Origin: Gemmatimonadota bacterium
GTDB taxonomy: Bacteria > Gemmatimonadota > Gemmatimonadetes > Longimicrobiales > RSA9
Direction: 5' to 3'
Assembly: GCA_019347975.1 (NCBI GenBank)
Contig: JAHWKI010000003.1
Location: 1 to 42,089, forward strand
DNA: 42,089 nt
The position numbers were made by a program, and so were the translations under genes. The notes below the pieces were generated by a model. That model worked only from the letters and a program-made list of their open reading frames with translations, did not search any database and was not told the origin of the DNA. Of this stretch, positions 25,505 through 35,278 are shown one piece after another (position 1 is the first letter of the stretch; each line of letters opens with the position of its first letter).

Positions 25505-27055
25505 TTACAGTGGGATGTTCCCATGCTTTTTGGGCGGGTTGACATCCCGTTTGTTCGCCAGCATGTCCAGGCCGCTGATCAGCCGCGGACGCGTTTCGCG
25601 GGGGTCGATCACGTCATCGATGTAGCCGCGAGCGGCGGCGATATACGGGTGAGCGAAGCGCTCCCGGTACTCCGCCTCCCTCGCCTTCGCCGCCGCCTCC
25701 GGATCCTCGGCCTCGCCGATCTCCTTGCGGAACAGGATCTCCACCGCGCCCTTGGGGCCCATCACGGCGATCTCGGCCGTGGGCCACGCCAGGTTGAGGT
25801 CGCCGCGGATGTGCTTGGAGTTCATCACGTCGTACGCGCCGCCGTACGCCTTGCGGGTGATGATCGTGATCCGCGGCACCGTCGCCTCGCAGAAGGCGTA
25901 CAGGAGCTTGGCACCGTGACGGATGATCCCGCCGTGCTCCTGGGCCACGCCGGGCAGGAAGCCGGGCACGTCCTCGAAGACCACCAGGGGGATGTTGAAC
26001 GCGTCGCAGAGCCGGACGAAGCGGGCGCCCTTGTCGGAGCTGTTGATGTCCAGCACGCCGGCCAGGACGGCGGGCTGGTTCGCGACGATCCCGACGCTCC
26101 TGCCGCCGACGTGGGCGAAGCCGACGACGATGTTGCGGGCGTAGTCCCCGTGCACCTCGTAGAACTCGCCGTCGTCCACCACGCGCCGGATCACATCGTG
26201 GATGTCGTACGGGCGGGAGGGCTCGTCGGGGATGACGTCGAGCAGCTCCTCGTCCTGCCGATCGAACGGGTCGGTGGTCTCCCGCGTGGGCGGGTCCTCC
26301 CGGTTGTTCTGCGGGAGGAAGTCGAAGAGGCGGCGGATCCCCTCCAGGCACTCCATCTCGGAGTCCACGGCGAAATGGGCGACGCCGGAGACGGACGCGT
26401 GGACATCGGCGCCGCCGAGCCCCTCCATGTCGATGTCCTCGTGCGTGACCGTCTTCACCACGTTCGGGCCGGTCACGAACATGTAGCTCGTGCCCCGGAC
26501 CATGTAGACGAAGTCGGTGATGGCCGGAGAGTAGACCGCGCCGCCCGCACACGGGCCGAGGATCGCGCTGATCTGCGGGATCACCCCGGAAGAGAGCGTG
26601 TTGCGGAGGAAGATGTCCGCGTACCCCCCGAGGCTGACGACGCCCTCCTGGATCCGCGCGCCGCCGCTGTCGTTGAGCCCGATGACCGGCACGCCGCTCT
26701 CCAGCGCCAGGTCCATGATCTTCACGATCTTCTCCGCGTGGGTCTCGGAGAGAGAGCCGCCGAAGATGGTGAAGTCCTGGCTGAAGACGTAGACCGGGCG
26801 TCCCTTCACGGTCCCGTAGCCGGTGACGACGCCGTCGCCGAGGTACTTCTTCTTCTCCAGCCCGAAGCCGGAGCTGCGATGGGTCACGAACCGGTCCATC
26901 TCCACGAAGCTGGCCTCGTCCAGCAGGAGGTCCAGCCGCTCCCTGGCCGAGAGCTTCCCCCTGTCGTGCTGCTTTTTCACCCGCTCCGGACCCCCGCCCA
27001 GCTCCGACTCCCGACGACGCTCCTCCAGCTCCTTCAGCTTTTCCCGCATGCTCAC
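25505..27055 (-). CDS. pccB: Acyl-CoA (propionyl-CoA) carboxylase beta, carboxyltransferase subunit
   Basis: Moves the carboxyl group from biotin to acyl-CoA. The 516 residues show both crotonase-like halves: [59 protein letters not shown] and [20 protein letters not shown] in the first, and [35 protein letters not shown] and [20 protein letters not shown] in the second, ending [10 protein letters not shown]. The length and the aspartate in the DVMNSKH region fit propionyl-CoA carboxylases. The GTG at 27055 overlaps the lipoprotein stop (GTGA) with GGGGGTG ahead; an ATG two codons on is possible. Confidence 0.93.
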   Translation of the reverse strand: MSMREKLKELEERRRESELGGGPERVKKQHDRGKLSARERLDLLLDEASFVEMDRFVTHRSSGFGLEKKKYLGDGVVTGYGTVKGRPVYVFSQDFTIFGGSLSETHAEKIVKIMDLALESGVPVIGLNDSGGARIQEGVVSLGGYADIFLRNTLSSGVIPQISAILGPCAGGAVYSPAITDFVYMVRGTSYMFVTGPNVVKTVTHEDIDMEGLGGADVHASVSGVAHFAVDSEMECLEGIRRLFDFLPQNNREDPPTRETTDPFDRQDEELLDVIPDEPSRPYDIHDVIRRVVDDGEFYEVHGDYARNIVVGFAHVGGRSVGIVANQPAVLAGVLDINSSDKGARFVRLCDAFNIPLVVFEDVPGFLPGVAQEHGGIIRHGAKLLYAFCEATVPRITIITRKAYGGAYDVMNSKHIRGDLNLAWPTAEIAVMGPKGAVEILFRKEIGEAEDPEAAAKAREAEYRERFAHPYIAAARGYIDDVIDPRETRPRLISGLDMLANKRDVNPPKKHGNIPL

Positions 27056-28743
27056 CGACGCACCCCCGCCTGACCGGACGTGTCCGAGAGCGGAGCCTTC
27101 GGCTGCGGGAGCGTGTACTCCCAGGGCGCCGGAGCCGGGAGCAGCGCGCCGTCGCGGATGATCACCATGTACGGCGTGCGTACGATCCGACTCGCCCGGA
27201 CCGAGAACGTTCCGGTCGCCCCCCGTATCCCGGCCAGCAGGCTGAACCGCCTGGAAAGCGCCGAAGGGCTGGTGAGCCGGTTCGGAAGCGCCTGGAGCAC
27301 CAGGTTCGCGGCATCGTAGCCCAGCGCCGGGAGCTGGTTCTCCAGTGAGCGGCGATACGTCTCCTCGTAGCGCCGTACGAACTCGGGATCGGCGATGGCG
27401 TCCGCGCGGCCGGGCGGGAAGTGCGACGCGGCGATCACCCCCTCGATATCCTGCCGTGGGACGACCCGGCGCACCGCCGCGCTGGTCCACGCCTCGTCGC
27501 CGAACACCTGGACGCCCGCCGAGTCGAGGCCGTAGAACGCCACCTGAGGGGCGATCTGCCGGACGTCGCGCTCGGGCGCGGCCACGAACAGGGCGAACGG
27601 CTGCTGTGGTGGCCGTCCGTACCAGGGTCCCGGCGAAACGACGGAGGCCGGCGGGAGCGTGTCGGTGCGCGCGCCGTACCCGAGAGAGTCGACCGGGGGC
27701 TGCCGATGGAGCGTGTCGACCGGAGCCACGCGCTCGAGGATGCGCCGCATGTGGACGTCGAACGTCGTCGTCCCCGAATCGTAGGGCATGGCGGCCCGGA
27801 CCACACCGCCCATGGCCTCGAACTCCACCGCGAACGCCCGCGCCTTGCGCTCGTACTCCTCGCCCCTGGGGTAGAGCAGCGCCGCCTGCGTGATCCCCAC
27901 CTCCGCCGCGTAGCGCCCGAGCTCCTGCGCGCCGCGCCCGTCGCCGGTGTTCACGGTGTAGACGTGCGGCCACACCGGGTGATCGGGAACGGTGGGGCTG
28001 ATGGTGACGAGCGCGCCGTCCCTCCGGGCCCCCGCCACCTCCGTAAGCTGCGGCGGGAGGAGCGGCCCGACCACCGCCAGCACGCCGCGGGCCTCCAGCT
28101 CCGCCATCGCCTCGCGGGTGCGGGTACCGCCCGCGTCGTCCGCCACCACCAGCTCGATCGCCCGCCGCTCCCGCGCCTCCGCCTGCCGCGCCGCGATCTC
28201 CATGCCCTCCAGCAGCCAGTCCGCGTACCGCACCATGATCCGCGACCCCGTCCGCGGCAGGACCACGCCCACGCGCACCGGCGCCGTCGAGGCGGGCTCC
28301 AGCTCGTCACGGGCCAGCTCGGCCAGGTCCCTGGCGTCCGCGGCGGCCGCGCTCCCCGCCTCCGCGCGCGCGAACGACTCCGCCAGCTCCACCGCTTCCG
28401 CCCAGCGGCCGAGCGAGAACGCCGCCCGCGCGCCCACCCACGACGCGGCGACGGCGGAAGCCGTGCCGGGATAGTCCCGCATTGCCGTGCGGGACAGGTC
28501 GAGGGCCTCTCCGAGCTCCGCGGCCTCATACGCCAGCCGCGCTCCCGAAAGCAGCTCTCCCGCCGCCCGCTCCGCTTCCTCGGCCGCCGATTCCTCGGGC
28601 GTCACCGCGCCCCCGGGCGTCTCCACCCCCGGCTCCGCCGGAGCTTCTCCACCCGGTGCGCTCGGCCCCTGCGGCGGAGCCTCCCCCACCGTGCAGGCGA
28701 GGAGCACCGCCAGGATCACCACCGGCCACGTTCGCTTCGTCAT
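27052..28743 (-). CDS. Lipoprotein with TPR-like N-terminus and type-I periplasmic-binding (LivJ/LpoA-like) domain
   Basis: 563 residues. The N-terminus [20 protein letters not shown] has a lipobox with the lipid-bearing cysteine at 17. A Pro/Ala/Glu linker and a helical segment (about 60-145, [20 protein letters not shown] and similar) look TPR-like. From about 155 ([20 protein letters not shown]) it follows the pattern of branched-chain amino-acid receptors and of LpoA-like penicillin-binding-protein activators: [41 protein letters not shown]. Ligand or partner is unknown. The ATG at 28743 has TTGAGG ahead. It is the first gene of the pccB-accC unit, right after the rpsA terminator. Confidence 0.8.
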   Translation of the reverse strand: MTKRTWPVVILAVLLACTVGEAPPQGPSAPGGEAPAEPGVETPGGAVTPEESAAEEAERAAGELLSGARLAYEAAELGEALDLSRTAMRDYPGTASAVAASWVGARAAFSLGRWAEAVELAESFARAEAGSAAAADARDLAELARDELEPASTAPVRVGVVLPRTGSRIMVRYADWLLEGMEIAARQAEARERRAIELVVADDAGGTRTREAMAELEARGVLAVVGPLLPPQLTEVAGARRDGALVTISPTVPDHPVWPHVYTVNTGDGRGAQELGRYAAEVGITQAALLYPRGEEYERKARAFAVEFEAMGGVVRAAMPYDSGTTTFDVHMRRILERVAPVDTLHRQPPVDSLGYGARTDTLPPASVVSPGPWYGRPPQQPFALFVAAPERDVRQIAPQVAFYGLDSAGVQVFGDEAWTSAAVRRVVPRQDIEGVIAASHFPPGRADAIADPEFVRRYEETYRRSLENQLPALGYDAANLVLQALPNRLTSPSALSRRFSLLAGIRGATGTFSVRASRIVRTPYMVIIRDGALLPAPAPWEYTLPQPKAPLSDTSGQAGVRR

Positions 28744-28812
28744 CCTCAAGGCAACCCCGCTGCTTCGCTCTGGTCTACGTAGGTCGCGCAACTTACCCGT
28801 ACACCGCCCACG

Positions 28813-28845
28813 AAAAAAGGGAGGCGAGCACGCGGCCCGCCTCCC
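28813..28845 (-). terminator. Intrinsic terminator of rpsA
   Basis: On the minus strand GGGAGGCG (28845-28838) pairs with CGCCTCCC (28826-28819) across an 11-base loop and is followed at once by six T residues (28818-28813). It lies 28 bases after the rpsA stop. Confidence 0.88.
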
Positions 28846-28872
28846 CTCCCTCCAGCCCGCAGGCGAAGACGA

Positions 28873-30828
28873 CTACGCCTGTTCCTCCTCCTCGGCCTCT
28901 TCCTCGGCGGCTTCCCCGGCCTCTTCGGCCTCTTCGGCCTCTTGCGCCTCCGACTCCTCCGCCTCGTCCGGCTCGCCAGCCGCCGCGGACGCCTCGGGGG
29001 CTTCCAGCTCCCCCTCGCCCTCCGCCTCCGCCTCCTCTTCCCCGACCGCCGGGGCCGGCGGCGCCGCGCCGGGCTCCATCTCATGGATGTCCGTCACCGC
29101 CAGCACGATCCGCCGGTTCACGGCGTCCGACTCCAGCACCCGGAGCTCCACCTTCTGCCCCTCGGCCACCGCCTGGTTCGGCTCCTTCACGCCGCCCGGC
29201 AGCTGCGTCGTCGGCACGAAGCCCTCGACGTCACCGCCCAGGTCCACCACTACCCCATCATCCAGCAGGCGCGCCACGGTGCCGGACGCTTCCACGCCGG
29301 GCGAGTACTGGTCCACCAGACCGTACCATGGGTCGTCCTGCATCTGCTTCAGCCCCAGCGAGATCCGCTTGTTCTCGGCGTCCACCCCGAGGACTACGAC
29401 CTCGACCTCCTCGCTCTTCCGCAGAACCTCCGACGGGTGCTGGATCCGCTTCGTCCAGCTCATGTCCGAGATGTGGATCAGACCGTCTATACCCGGCTCG
29501 ATCTCCACGAACGCGCCGAACGACGTCAGGTTCCGGACCACGCCCTTCACCTTCGTCCCCTGCGGGTACTTCACCGGCAGCGCCAGCCACGGATCTTCCT
29601 CGATCTGCTTCATCCCGAGCGAGATCTTCTCCTCCTGGCGGTCCACCTTCAGGACCACCGCCTCGATCTCGTCCCCGATCGTCGCCACCTGCGACGGGTG
29701 CTTGATGTTGCGCGTCCAGCTCATCTCGCTGACGTGCACCAGCCCCTCGACCCCCTTCTCCAGCTCCACGAACGCGCCGTAGTTCGTGATCGAGACAACC
29801 CGACCGATGACCCGCGACCCCACCGGGTACTTCTCCGCGACGTCCTTCCACGGGTACGGCAGGAGCTGCTTCAGCCCCAGCGAGATCCGCTCCCGGTCCC
29901 AGTCGATATCCAGGACCTTCACGTCCAGGCTGTCCCCGATGTTCACGATCTCCGACGGGTGCCCCACGCGGCCCCAGCTCATGTCCGTGATGTGCAGCAG
30001 GCCGTCCAGCCCGCCCAGGTCGATGAAGGCGCCGAAGTCCGTCACGTTCTTCACGACGCCCTCCCTCACCTGGCCCACCATCAGCTCCTTCACCAGGTAC
30101 AGCTTCTTCTTCTCCCGCTCCTCCTCCAGGATCACCCGCCGGCTGACGACGATGTTCCGGCGCCGCTTGTTCAGCTTGATGATCTTGAAGCTGTACTTGT
30201 TCCCCACCAGGTCCTCGACGTTCGGCACCCGCCGCAGCGCGATCTGGGAGCCGGGGAGGAAGGCCTCCACGCCCATGAGGTCGACCGTCACGCCGCCCTT
30301 GATCTTCCGCTTGAGGATGCCGGGGACCTGATCGTCCTCCTCGTAGGCCTGCTTGATCTTGTCCCAGACGCGGAGGAAGTCGGCCTTCTTCTTCGACAGG
30401 ACGACGCGGCCCTCTTCATCCTCGAGGCTCTCGAGGAAGACCTCGACTTCGGTGCCGGGCTCCAGCTTCTCCGGCTCGCTGAACTCGTCCCGGGGCACGG
30501 AGCCCTCGCTCTTGAAGCCGACGTCGAGGATCACCGCGGAGTCGGTCAGCCGCAGCACCCGCGCCTTGACGATCTCGCCCTCCACGATCTCCTGGAGGGT
30601 GCCCTCGTACATCGCGAGCATCTCCTCGTACTCGTCGAGGCTGTACTCGTTCTCCTCGAAGAGGTCCGGCCGGATGCCGACCTCGCGCGCCCGCGCGTCG
30701 ATCTGGTCCTGGGTGTATTCACGCTCCGCCAGCGTGGTCGCCGTATTGCCGGCCTCGACGGTGGCTTCTTCGGCCGCCGTCGCCGTCGCGGAGGTGTCCT
30801 GCTCGTTGGGGGTGGGGTTTTCAGCCAT
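28873..30828 (-). CDS. rpsA: 30S ribosomal protein S1
   Basis: 651-residue RNA-binding protein that brings mRNA to the small ribosomal subunit. After a Glu/Ala/Thr-rich N-terminus it has six S1 (OB-fold) repeats; repeats three to six are the most alike, for example VTDFGAFIDLGGLDGLLHIT, ITNYGAFVELEKGVEGLVHV and LTSFGAFVEIEPGIDGLIHI, each followed by a DMSW or EMSW step. The last 65 or so residues are an extremely acidic Glu/Ala tail. The start is the ATG at 30828, with GAGGAA about 11 bases ahead. It lies downstream of cmk, the classic cmk-rpsA order, but has its own promoter and terminator. Confidence 0.95.
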   Translation of the reverse strand: MAENPTPNEQDTSATATAAEEATVEAGNTATTLAEREYTQDQIDARAREVGIRPDLFEENEYSLDEYEEMLAMYEGTLQEIVEGEIVKARVLRLTDSAVILDVGFKSEGSVPRDEFSEPEKLEPGTEVEVFLESLEDEEGRVVLSKKKADFLRVWDKIKQAYEEDDQVPGILKRKIKGGVTVDLMGVEAFLPGSQIALRRVPNVEDLVGNKYSFKIIKLNKRRRNIVVSRRVILEEEREKKKLYLVKELMVGQVREGVVKNVTDFGAFIDLGGLDGLLHITDMSWGRVGHPSEIVNIGDSLDVKVLDIDWDRERISLGLKQLLPYPWKDVAEKYPVGSRVIGRVVSITNYGAFVELEKGVEGLVHVSEMSWTRNIKHPSQVATIGDEIEAVVLKVDRQEEKISLGMKQIEEDPWLALPVKYPQGTKVKGVVRNLTSFGAFVEIEPGIDGLIHISDMSWTKRIQHPSEVLRKSEEVEVVVLGVDAENKRISLGLKQMQDDPWYGLVDQYSPGVEASGTVARLLDDGVVVDLGGDVEGFVPTTQLPGGVKEPNQAVAEGQKVELRVLESDAVNRRIVLAVTDIHEMEPGAAPPAPAVGEEEAEAEGEGELEAPEASAAAGEPDEAEESEAQEAEEAEEAGEAAEEEAEEEEQA

Positions 30829-30955
30829 GCGCCTGGAGGTTCCTCGCTGCGTCCCGATCCGGTCCTGGCCCCGGGACGGTTGAATGAGACGTGAGGAGAC
30901 CCGCCCGTCGGGGCCCCTCGTTACGCGCCCGCCCATCCGGGCGAGACAGCCCTAA

Positions 30956-30984
30956 AAGCTACCTATGGGGCGCGCAGGGGTCAA
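30956..30984 (-). promoter_or_regulatory. Sigma-70-type promoter for rpsA
   Basis: On the minus strand TTGACC (30984-30979) and TAGCTT (30961-30956) are 17 bases apart. Transcription would begin near 30949, giving a leader of about 120 bases before the rpsA ATG. That leader is GC-rich and contains CGCCCGGATGGGCG, a possible small hairpin; S1 is often autoregulated through such leaders in other bacteria. Confidence 0.75.
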
Positions 30985-31020
30985 CCACCGGGGGGATTTC
31001 TTGGCGTCTTGGCGGCGCAC

Positions 31021-31052
31021 GCCCTAACGCCCTAACGCCCTAACGCCCTAAG
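31021..31052. repeat. Four 8-base tandem units, telomere-like on the minus strand
   Basis: The unit gccctaac occurs three times in a row and a fourth time as gccctaag, followed by a degenerate gcctaacc. Read on the minus strand it is TTAGGGCG repeated. It lies between the cmk stop and the rpsA promoter, in non-coding sequence. Confidence 0.9.
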
Positions 31053-31089
31053 GCCTAACCCCCGCCGCCTATACGCCTGAACCGATCCA

Positions 31090-31755
31090 TCAAGCTCGCG
31101 CCCGCGCCAGCTCCAGGATCGCTTCGATCTGCTCGTCGAAAGTCAGCGCCGTCGTATCCACACGCACGGCATCCCCGGCCTTGCGGAGGGGTGCGACCTC
31201 GCGCTCGCTGTCCAGCCGGTCGCGCGCCCTGAGTCGGCCGACCTCCTCCAGCAGCGCCTCGTCGTCGGGGTCGCTGACGCCCTGCTCCGCGAGCCGGCGG
31301 CGGGCGCGCACCTCCGGGTCCGCCTCGAGGAAGATCTTGAGGCCCGCGTCGGGGAAGACCGCGGTGCCGATATCCCGCCCGTCGATCACGACGTCGGTCG
31401 CGGAGGCGAGGTCGTGGAGGCGGCCCAGCAGCCACGTGCGGACCGCGGGGATCCGGGCGACGTGCGAGACGCGTGCGTTCACGTCTGGCGTGCGGAGCTC
31501 GTCCGCGACGGCCTCGGAGCCGACGCGGATTGTGAGGCGTCCGCCGTCGCGCTCCCCGGCGATGCGGAAGCGATCCAGATCCTCGGGGCGGAGACCCTCC
31601 CAGGCGTCTTCGGGCACCCCATCGGAGAGCAGGGCGTAGGTGAGGGCGCGGTAGAACGCGCCGGAGTCGATGTGGAGGAAGCCCAGGCGACGGGCCACCT
31701 CCCGGGCTGTGCTGCTCTTCCCCGATCCGGCCGGTCCGTCGATGGCGATGATCAC
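31090..31755 (-). CDS. cmk: Cytidylate kinase
   Basis: Phosphorylates CMP and dCMP with ATP. The 221 residues start with the P-loop IIAIDGPAGSGKSSTAREVA (GPAGSGKSS at 7-15), continue with HIDSGAFYRALTYALL, and include VVIDGRDIGTAVFPDAGLKI and the RDRLDSEREVAPLRKAGDAV motif near the C-terminus. The start is a GTG that overlaps the aroA stop (GTGA). The aroA-cmk-rpsA order is common in bacteria and supports all three calls. Confidence 0.95.
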   Translation of the reverse strand: MIIAIDGPAGSGKSSTAREVARRLGFLHIDSGAFYRALTYALLSDGVPEDAWEGLRPEDLDRFRIAGERDGGRLTIRVGSEAVADELRTPDVNARVSHVARIPAVRTWLLGRLHDLASATDVVIDGRDIGTAVFPDAGLKIFLEADPEVRARRRLAEQGVSDPDDEALLEEVGRLRARDRLDSEREVAPLRKAGDAVRVDTTALTFDEQIEAILELARARA

Positions 31756-33035
31756 GTTCGTCGAAGCTCCGTTGTGACGCGTTGCAGGTCGGTCCAGAAG
31801 GACGGGAAGCTGATGGAGACCGCCTCGCGTCCTTCGATGGCAATGTCGTTGCCGGGGAGCGCGGCGAGGACGCCGAACGCCATGGCGATGCGGTGGTCGT
31901 CGAAGGAGTGGACAGTCCCCTCGAGAGGACCGGGCGCACCGCGAACCGTCAGCACGTCCGGCTCTTCCTCGACCTCGATGCCGAGGGCCCGGAGGTTGGT
32001 CGCCAGGGCGGCGACGCGGTCGGACTCCTTGACCCGCAGCTCCGCCACCCCCTCGAACCGCGTGACGCCGCCCGCCGCCGCGGCGAGCGCGGCGAGGAGC
32101 GGAATCTCGTCCAGCAAGGACGGCACCTCCCGCGCCTCGACCACGGTCCCCGCCAGCGAGGACGGGGCTACGAGGACGCTGCCCACGGGCTCCCCGCTGG
32201 CCTCCGCTCCCCGCTCCACCCGGACGTCCGCGCCCATGCGGGCCAGCACCTCCAGTGAGCCGGTCCGCGCGGGGTTCAGGCTGATCCCGAGCGTCCGGAC
32301 CGGCCCGAGGAGGGCGCCCAGACCCAGGAAGAAGACGGCGGAAGACGGGTCGCCGGGGACATTCGTGTCCAGCGGCTCCAGTCGGGAGGTGGCGCCCAGC
32401 GTCACCTCCGAGCGGCCGTCCCGCCCGGTGACCTCCACCGCGGCGGCCATCGACCTCAGCATCCGCTCGGTGTGGTCCCGGGAGAGCCCCGGCTCGCTCA
32501 CGCGCGCGGGCGCTCCGCCGGTGAGCCCCGCCAGGAGCAGGGCGCTCTTGACCTGGGCGCTGGCCCGGGGTCCGTCATGGGAGATCGGGCCGAGGGGACG
32601 CCGACCGCGGACCCGGATCGGCAGGCGGTCCGACTCCCCGAGCTCCTCGAACGCGGCGCCGGCAGCCGTCAGCGGATCGGTGACGCGCCGCATCGGCCGA
32701 CCCTGGAGCGATGCGTCCCCTGTGACCCGCGTCTCCCACGGGCACCCCGCCAGCGCCCCCAGCAGGAGCCGGGCGGTCGTGCCGCTGTTGCCGCAGTCCA
32801 GCGCCACGGTCGGCGCACGCCAGCCGCGGAGTCCCCTTCCGCGCACGATCATCTCGTCGCCGGCCACGCCGCCGATGTCGGCACCCAGCTCACGGAGGAC
32901 GGCGGCCGTCGAGCGGGTGTCGGCCGAATCCAGCGGCCGTCGGATGCGGCTCACGCCGTCCGCCAGAGAGCCGAGGATCAACGCCCGGTGGGTGATGGAC
33001 TTGTCTCCGGGGACCCGCACCTCGATCGGCTCCAC
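31752..33035 (-). CDS. aroA: 3-phosphoshikimate 1-carboxyvinyltransferase (EPSP synthase)
   Basis: Shikimate-pathway enzyme that adds enolpyruvate to shikimate 3-phosphate. The 427 residues begin MEPIEVRVPGDKSITHRALI (substrate-binding DKSITHR at 11-17) and contain LDCGNSGTTARLLLGALAG, ASAQVKSALLLAGL, VPSLLDEIPLLAALAA with the catalytic acidic residues, and RVKESDRVAALATNLRALG. The GTG at 33035 is the best start; the stop of rnz lies just four bases ahead. It is coupled to cmk downstream. Confidence 0.95.
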   Translation of the reverse strand: MEPIEVRVPGDKSITHRALILGSLADGVSRIRRPLDSADTRSTAAVLRELGADIGGVAGDEMIVRGRGLRGWRAPTVALDCGNSGTTARLLLGALAGCPWETRVTGDASLQGRPMRRVTDPLTAAGAAFEELGESDRLPIRVRGRRPLGPISHDGPRASAQVKSALLLAGLTGGAPARVSEPGLSRDHTERMLRSMAAAVEVTGRDGRSEVTLGATSRLEPLDTNVPGDPSSAVFFLGLGALLGPVRTLGISLNPARTGSLEVLARMGADVRVERGAEASGEPVGSVLVAPSSLAGTVVEAREVPSLLDEIPLLAALAAAAGGVTRFEGVAELRVKESDRVAALATNLRALGIEVEEEPDVLTVRGAPGPLEGTVHSFDDHRIAMAFGVLAALPGNDIAIEGREAVSISFPSFWTDLQRVTTELRRT

Positions 33036-33038
33036 CCG

Positions 33039-33959
33039 TTACTCCTCGCCGTCCGGGAAAGGTACGTCGATCTCGAGTCCATCGTGGGCCACGCCGACCG
33101 CAGAAAAGACGTCGGCCGCCTCGCGAGCCAGCATGGATGGGTCGAGGCCGTAGCGCGGCGAAATGTGGGTCAGGATCAGCCGCCTCGCCCGGGCTTTCCG
33201 CGCGACCTCACCGGCCTCTCGGGCGGTCGAGTGGTCGGTTTCGCGGGCGCGGTCGAGCTCTTCATGGGCGAACGTGGCTTCGTGGATCAGCAGGTCGGCC
33301 CCTTCCGCCATCTTCACGGTGGTCGGCGACGGCCGCGTGTCGCCGGTGTAGACGACCCGCCGCCCCGGCCGCGGCGGGCCCACGACCTCCGCCGCCTGTA
33401 TGGTTCGCCCGTCGACGTCCACGGCCTCGCCCCTGTGGAGGCGGCCCCACAGCCGACCCTCCGGCACGCCAAGCTCCCGGGCGCGGTCGGGATCGAAGCG
33501 GCCGAGCCGCTCGTGCTCTATGAGCGCATAGCCCAGCGAGTGCCGGCCGTGCTTCGTTCGGAACGCGACGATGTCATAGCCGTCACGCGCCACGGCTTCG
33601 CCGGGCTCCAGCTCGCGGATCTCTACAGGGAATCCCACCCGCTCGACGCCCAGATGGACCGCCTCGTCCAGGATCTGACCGGATCCCTTCGCTGCATAGA
33701 GCCGCATGGTCTCCTCGCGCCCCTGGAGCCCCATGGTCCGGAGGAGGCCGGGCAGGCCGAGGATGTGATCGGCGTGCATGTGTGAGAAGAAGATGTCGTG
33801 GACGGCGAACCCCGTGCCATAACGCATCATCTGGCGCTGCGTGCCTTCACCGCAGTCGAACAGCAGCGTCTCACCGAGCCGATGGACCGCGACGGCGCTG
33901 ACGCTCCGCGCGACGGTGGGTCGGCTCGCCGCGGTGCCGAGGAAGACGACCCGGATCAC
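33039..33959 (-). CDS. rnz: Ribonuclease Z
   Basis: Metallo-beta-lactamase-fold endonuclease that trims tRNA 3' ends. The 306 residues match the usual length. They contain VVFLGTAASRPTVARSVSAV, LLFDCGEGTQRQMMRYG, the zinc motif SHMHADHILGLPGLL (H60, H62, D64, H65), VVYTGDTRPSPTTVKMAEGA, LLIHEATFAHEE and the later LTHISPRY. The GTG at 33959 follows a good AGGAGGT and overlaps the stop of the small membrane protein gene by four bases. Confidence 0.93.
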   Translation of the reverse strand: MIRVVFLGTAASRPTVARSVSAVAVHRLGETLLFDCGEGTQRQMMRYGTGFAVHDIFFSHMHADHILGLPGLLRTMGLQGREETMRLYAAKGSGQILDEAVHLGVERVGFPVEIRELEPGEAVARDGYDIVAFRTKHGRHSLGYALIEHERLGRFDPDRARELGVPEGRLWGRLHRGEAVDVDGRTIQAAEVVGPPRPGRRVVYTGDTRPSPTTVKMAEGADLLIHEATFAHEELDRARETDHSTAREAGEVARKARARRLILTHISPRYGLDPSMLAREAADVFSAVGVAHDGLEIDVPFPDGEE

Positions 33960-34291
33960 GGGGACCTCCTCCCCAGGAACGGCACGGCCCAGAGCACCGC
34001 GTAGGCGGCGTAGATCGGGCGCGCCCACGGGGTGAGAGCCGGGACCGCCAGCAGGGCCAGCCAACCGACGCCCTCGGCGACGGCCCGTCGCCGGCGCCGC
34101 GCGACCTCCGTCGCCCGCCGCTTCGTCTCCTCCAGCGCGGTCACGTCGCCCCGGCGCGCATGCGTTCGGGCGAGCTCATCCGTCCACAGCCCGCTCGCCT
34201 CCTGTCGCAGGAACCGGAAGACGGCTCGCACGACGTGCCAGGCGGCGGCGCCGATCCCCGCCAGCGCGAGAATCGTAAGAATTATTTCCAC
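33956..34291 (-). CDS. Small membrane protein of unknown function
   Basis: 111 residues with a hydrophobic helix at about 3-24 (IILTILALAGIGAAAWHVV), a very basic soluble middle (ETKRRATEVARRRRRAVAE) and a second hydrophobic stretch from about 73 to 105. I do not recognise a family. It starts at a GTG with only a weak ribosome site and is coupled to rnz by a GTGA overlap. It is divergent from the PDZ protein gene. The regular overlap and clean topology suggest a real gene. Confidence 0.6.
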   Translation of the reverse strand: MEIILTILALAGIGAAAWHVVRAVFRFLRQEASGLWTDELARTHARRGDVTALEETKRRATEVARRRRRAVAEGVGWLALLAVPALTPWARPIYAAYAVLWAVPFLGRRSP

Positions 34292-34415
34292 CGGGCCAAC
34301 CTACCGGCCGGCCGGCGCGAGCGGCAAGCACGGGCAACCCCGCATTTCGGCTCCGGCATCAAAGGGGCGCACGGCGGCGAGACGCGCCGCGTCCATCGAT
34401 ACACGGAGCACCACC

Positions 34416-35267
34416 ATGAAAGCCAATGAGCTGATTCGGGGGAGCGGACGGCTGACGCCGTTCGCGGCCCTTTCCACCCTCCTCCTCTCGCCGGGCGTGT
34501 CTGCGCAGGAGCCACTGGGAGCTCCCGCCGCCCCGGATCGGGAATGCGTGTGCTCCTGGGAGGGGGACGGGCTGCGGATGATGCCGTCCATCGCGCGGAT
34601 GAACCGTGCCCGGATCGGCGTGGAGCTCGGCGAGACCGCCGAGGCCGACGGCCGCACGGGGATCCGGCTGCACGACGTCGAGGAGGGCGGTCCGGCGGCG
34701 CGGGCCGGAGTCCGCCCGGGCGACATCCTGCTCTCCCTGAACGGTACCGACCTGGGCGACGATCCGACCGACCGGCTCCTGACGCTACTGGCCGATGTCG
34801 AGCCGGGCGATACCGTCACCCTCGGCCTGATTCGGGACGGCCGGGGAGAGACCGCGCGGGTCGTCACGGACCGGGCCCACGGGATCTCCATCTTCGGACC
34901 CGGAGGCCCCTCCAGGGCGTGGAGCTTCCCGTACACGGAGCGGCCGCGCACGGCCATGAGGGCTCCCGAGGCCCGGGTACGCATCCGGCAGCTGCTCGGA
35001 AACGGGCTGGAGCTCGTCGCCATGAACGAGGGGCTGGGCGAGTACTTCGGCATCAGTGAAGGCGTGCTCGTCGCCTCCGTCGACGACGGCTCGACGCTCG
35101 GGCTCCAGGCTGGTGACGTGATCCTCTCCATCGACGGCCGCACGGTCCAAGACCCCGGTCACGCCGTGTCCATCGTCGGGTCCTACAGGCCCGATGAGTC
35201 CATCACGTTCGAGATCATGCGGGAGCGTCGTCGCACCACGGTGACCGGCACCCGCCGGAGCCGCTGA
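34416..35267 (+). CDS. Secreted protein with two PDZ domains
   Basis: 283 residues and one of only two plus-strand genes. A signal peptide (hydrophobic 13-28, likely cut after VSA at residue 30) is followed by a CVC pair at 44-46, a first PDZ domain (about 65-150, with GGPAARAGVRPGDILLSLNG) and a second (about 197-275, with STLGLQAGDVILSIDGRTV). There is no protease domain, so it is not DegP-like as it stands; a periplasmic peptide-binding or scaffolding role is an inference. GGAG lies eight bases before the ATG. The 124 bases to the divergent gene contain a GGCCGGCCGG palindromic stretch but no clear promoter. Confidence 0.85.
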   Translation: MKANELIRGSGRLTPFAALSTLLLSPGVSAQEPLGAPAAPDRECVCSWEGDGLRMMPSIARMNRARIGVELGETAEADGRTGIRLHDVEEGGPAARAGVRPGDILLSLNGTDLGDDPTDRLLTLLADVEPGDTVTLGLIRDGRGETARVVTDRAHGISIFGPGGPSRAWSFPYTERPRTAMRAPEARVRIRQLLGNGLELVAMNEGLGEYFGISEGVLVASVDDGSTLGLQAGDVILSIDGRTVQDPGHAVSIVGSYRPDESITFEIMRERRRTTVTGTRRSR

Positions 35268-35278
35268 GCGCCCCGATC

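Noticed and set aside
25505-27973. A longer pccB product beginning near 27973
   Set aside because: The extra N-terminal residues are the shadow of the lipoprotein gene in another frame; the family N-terminus begins at the GTG at 27055.
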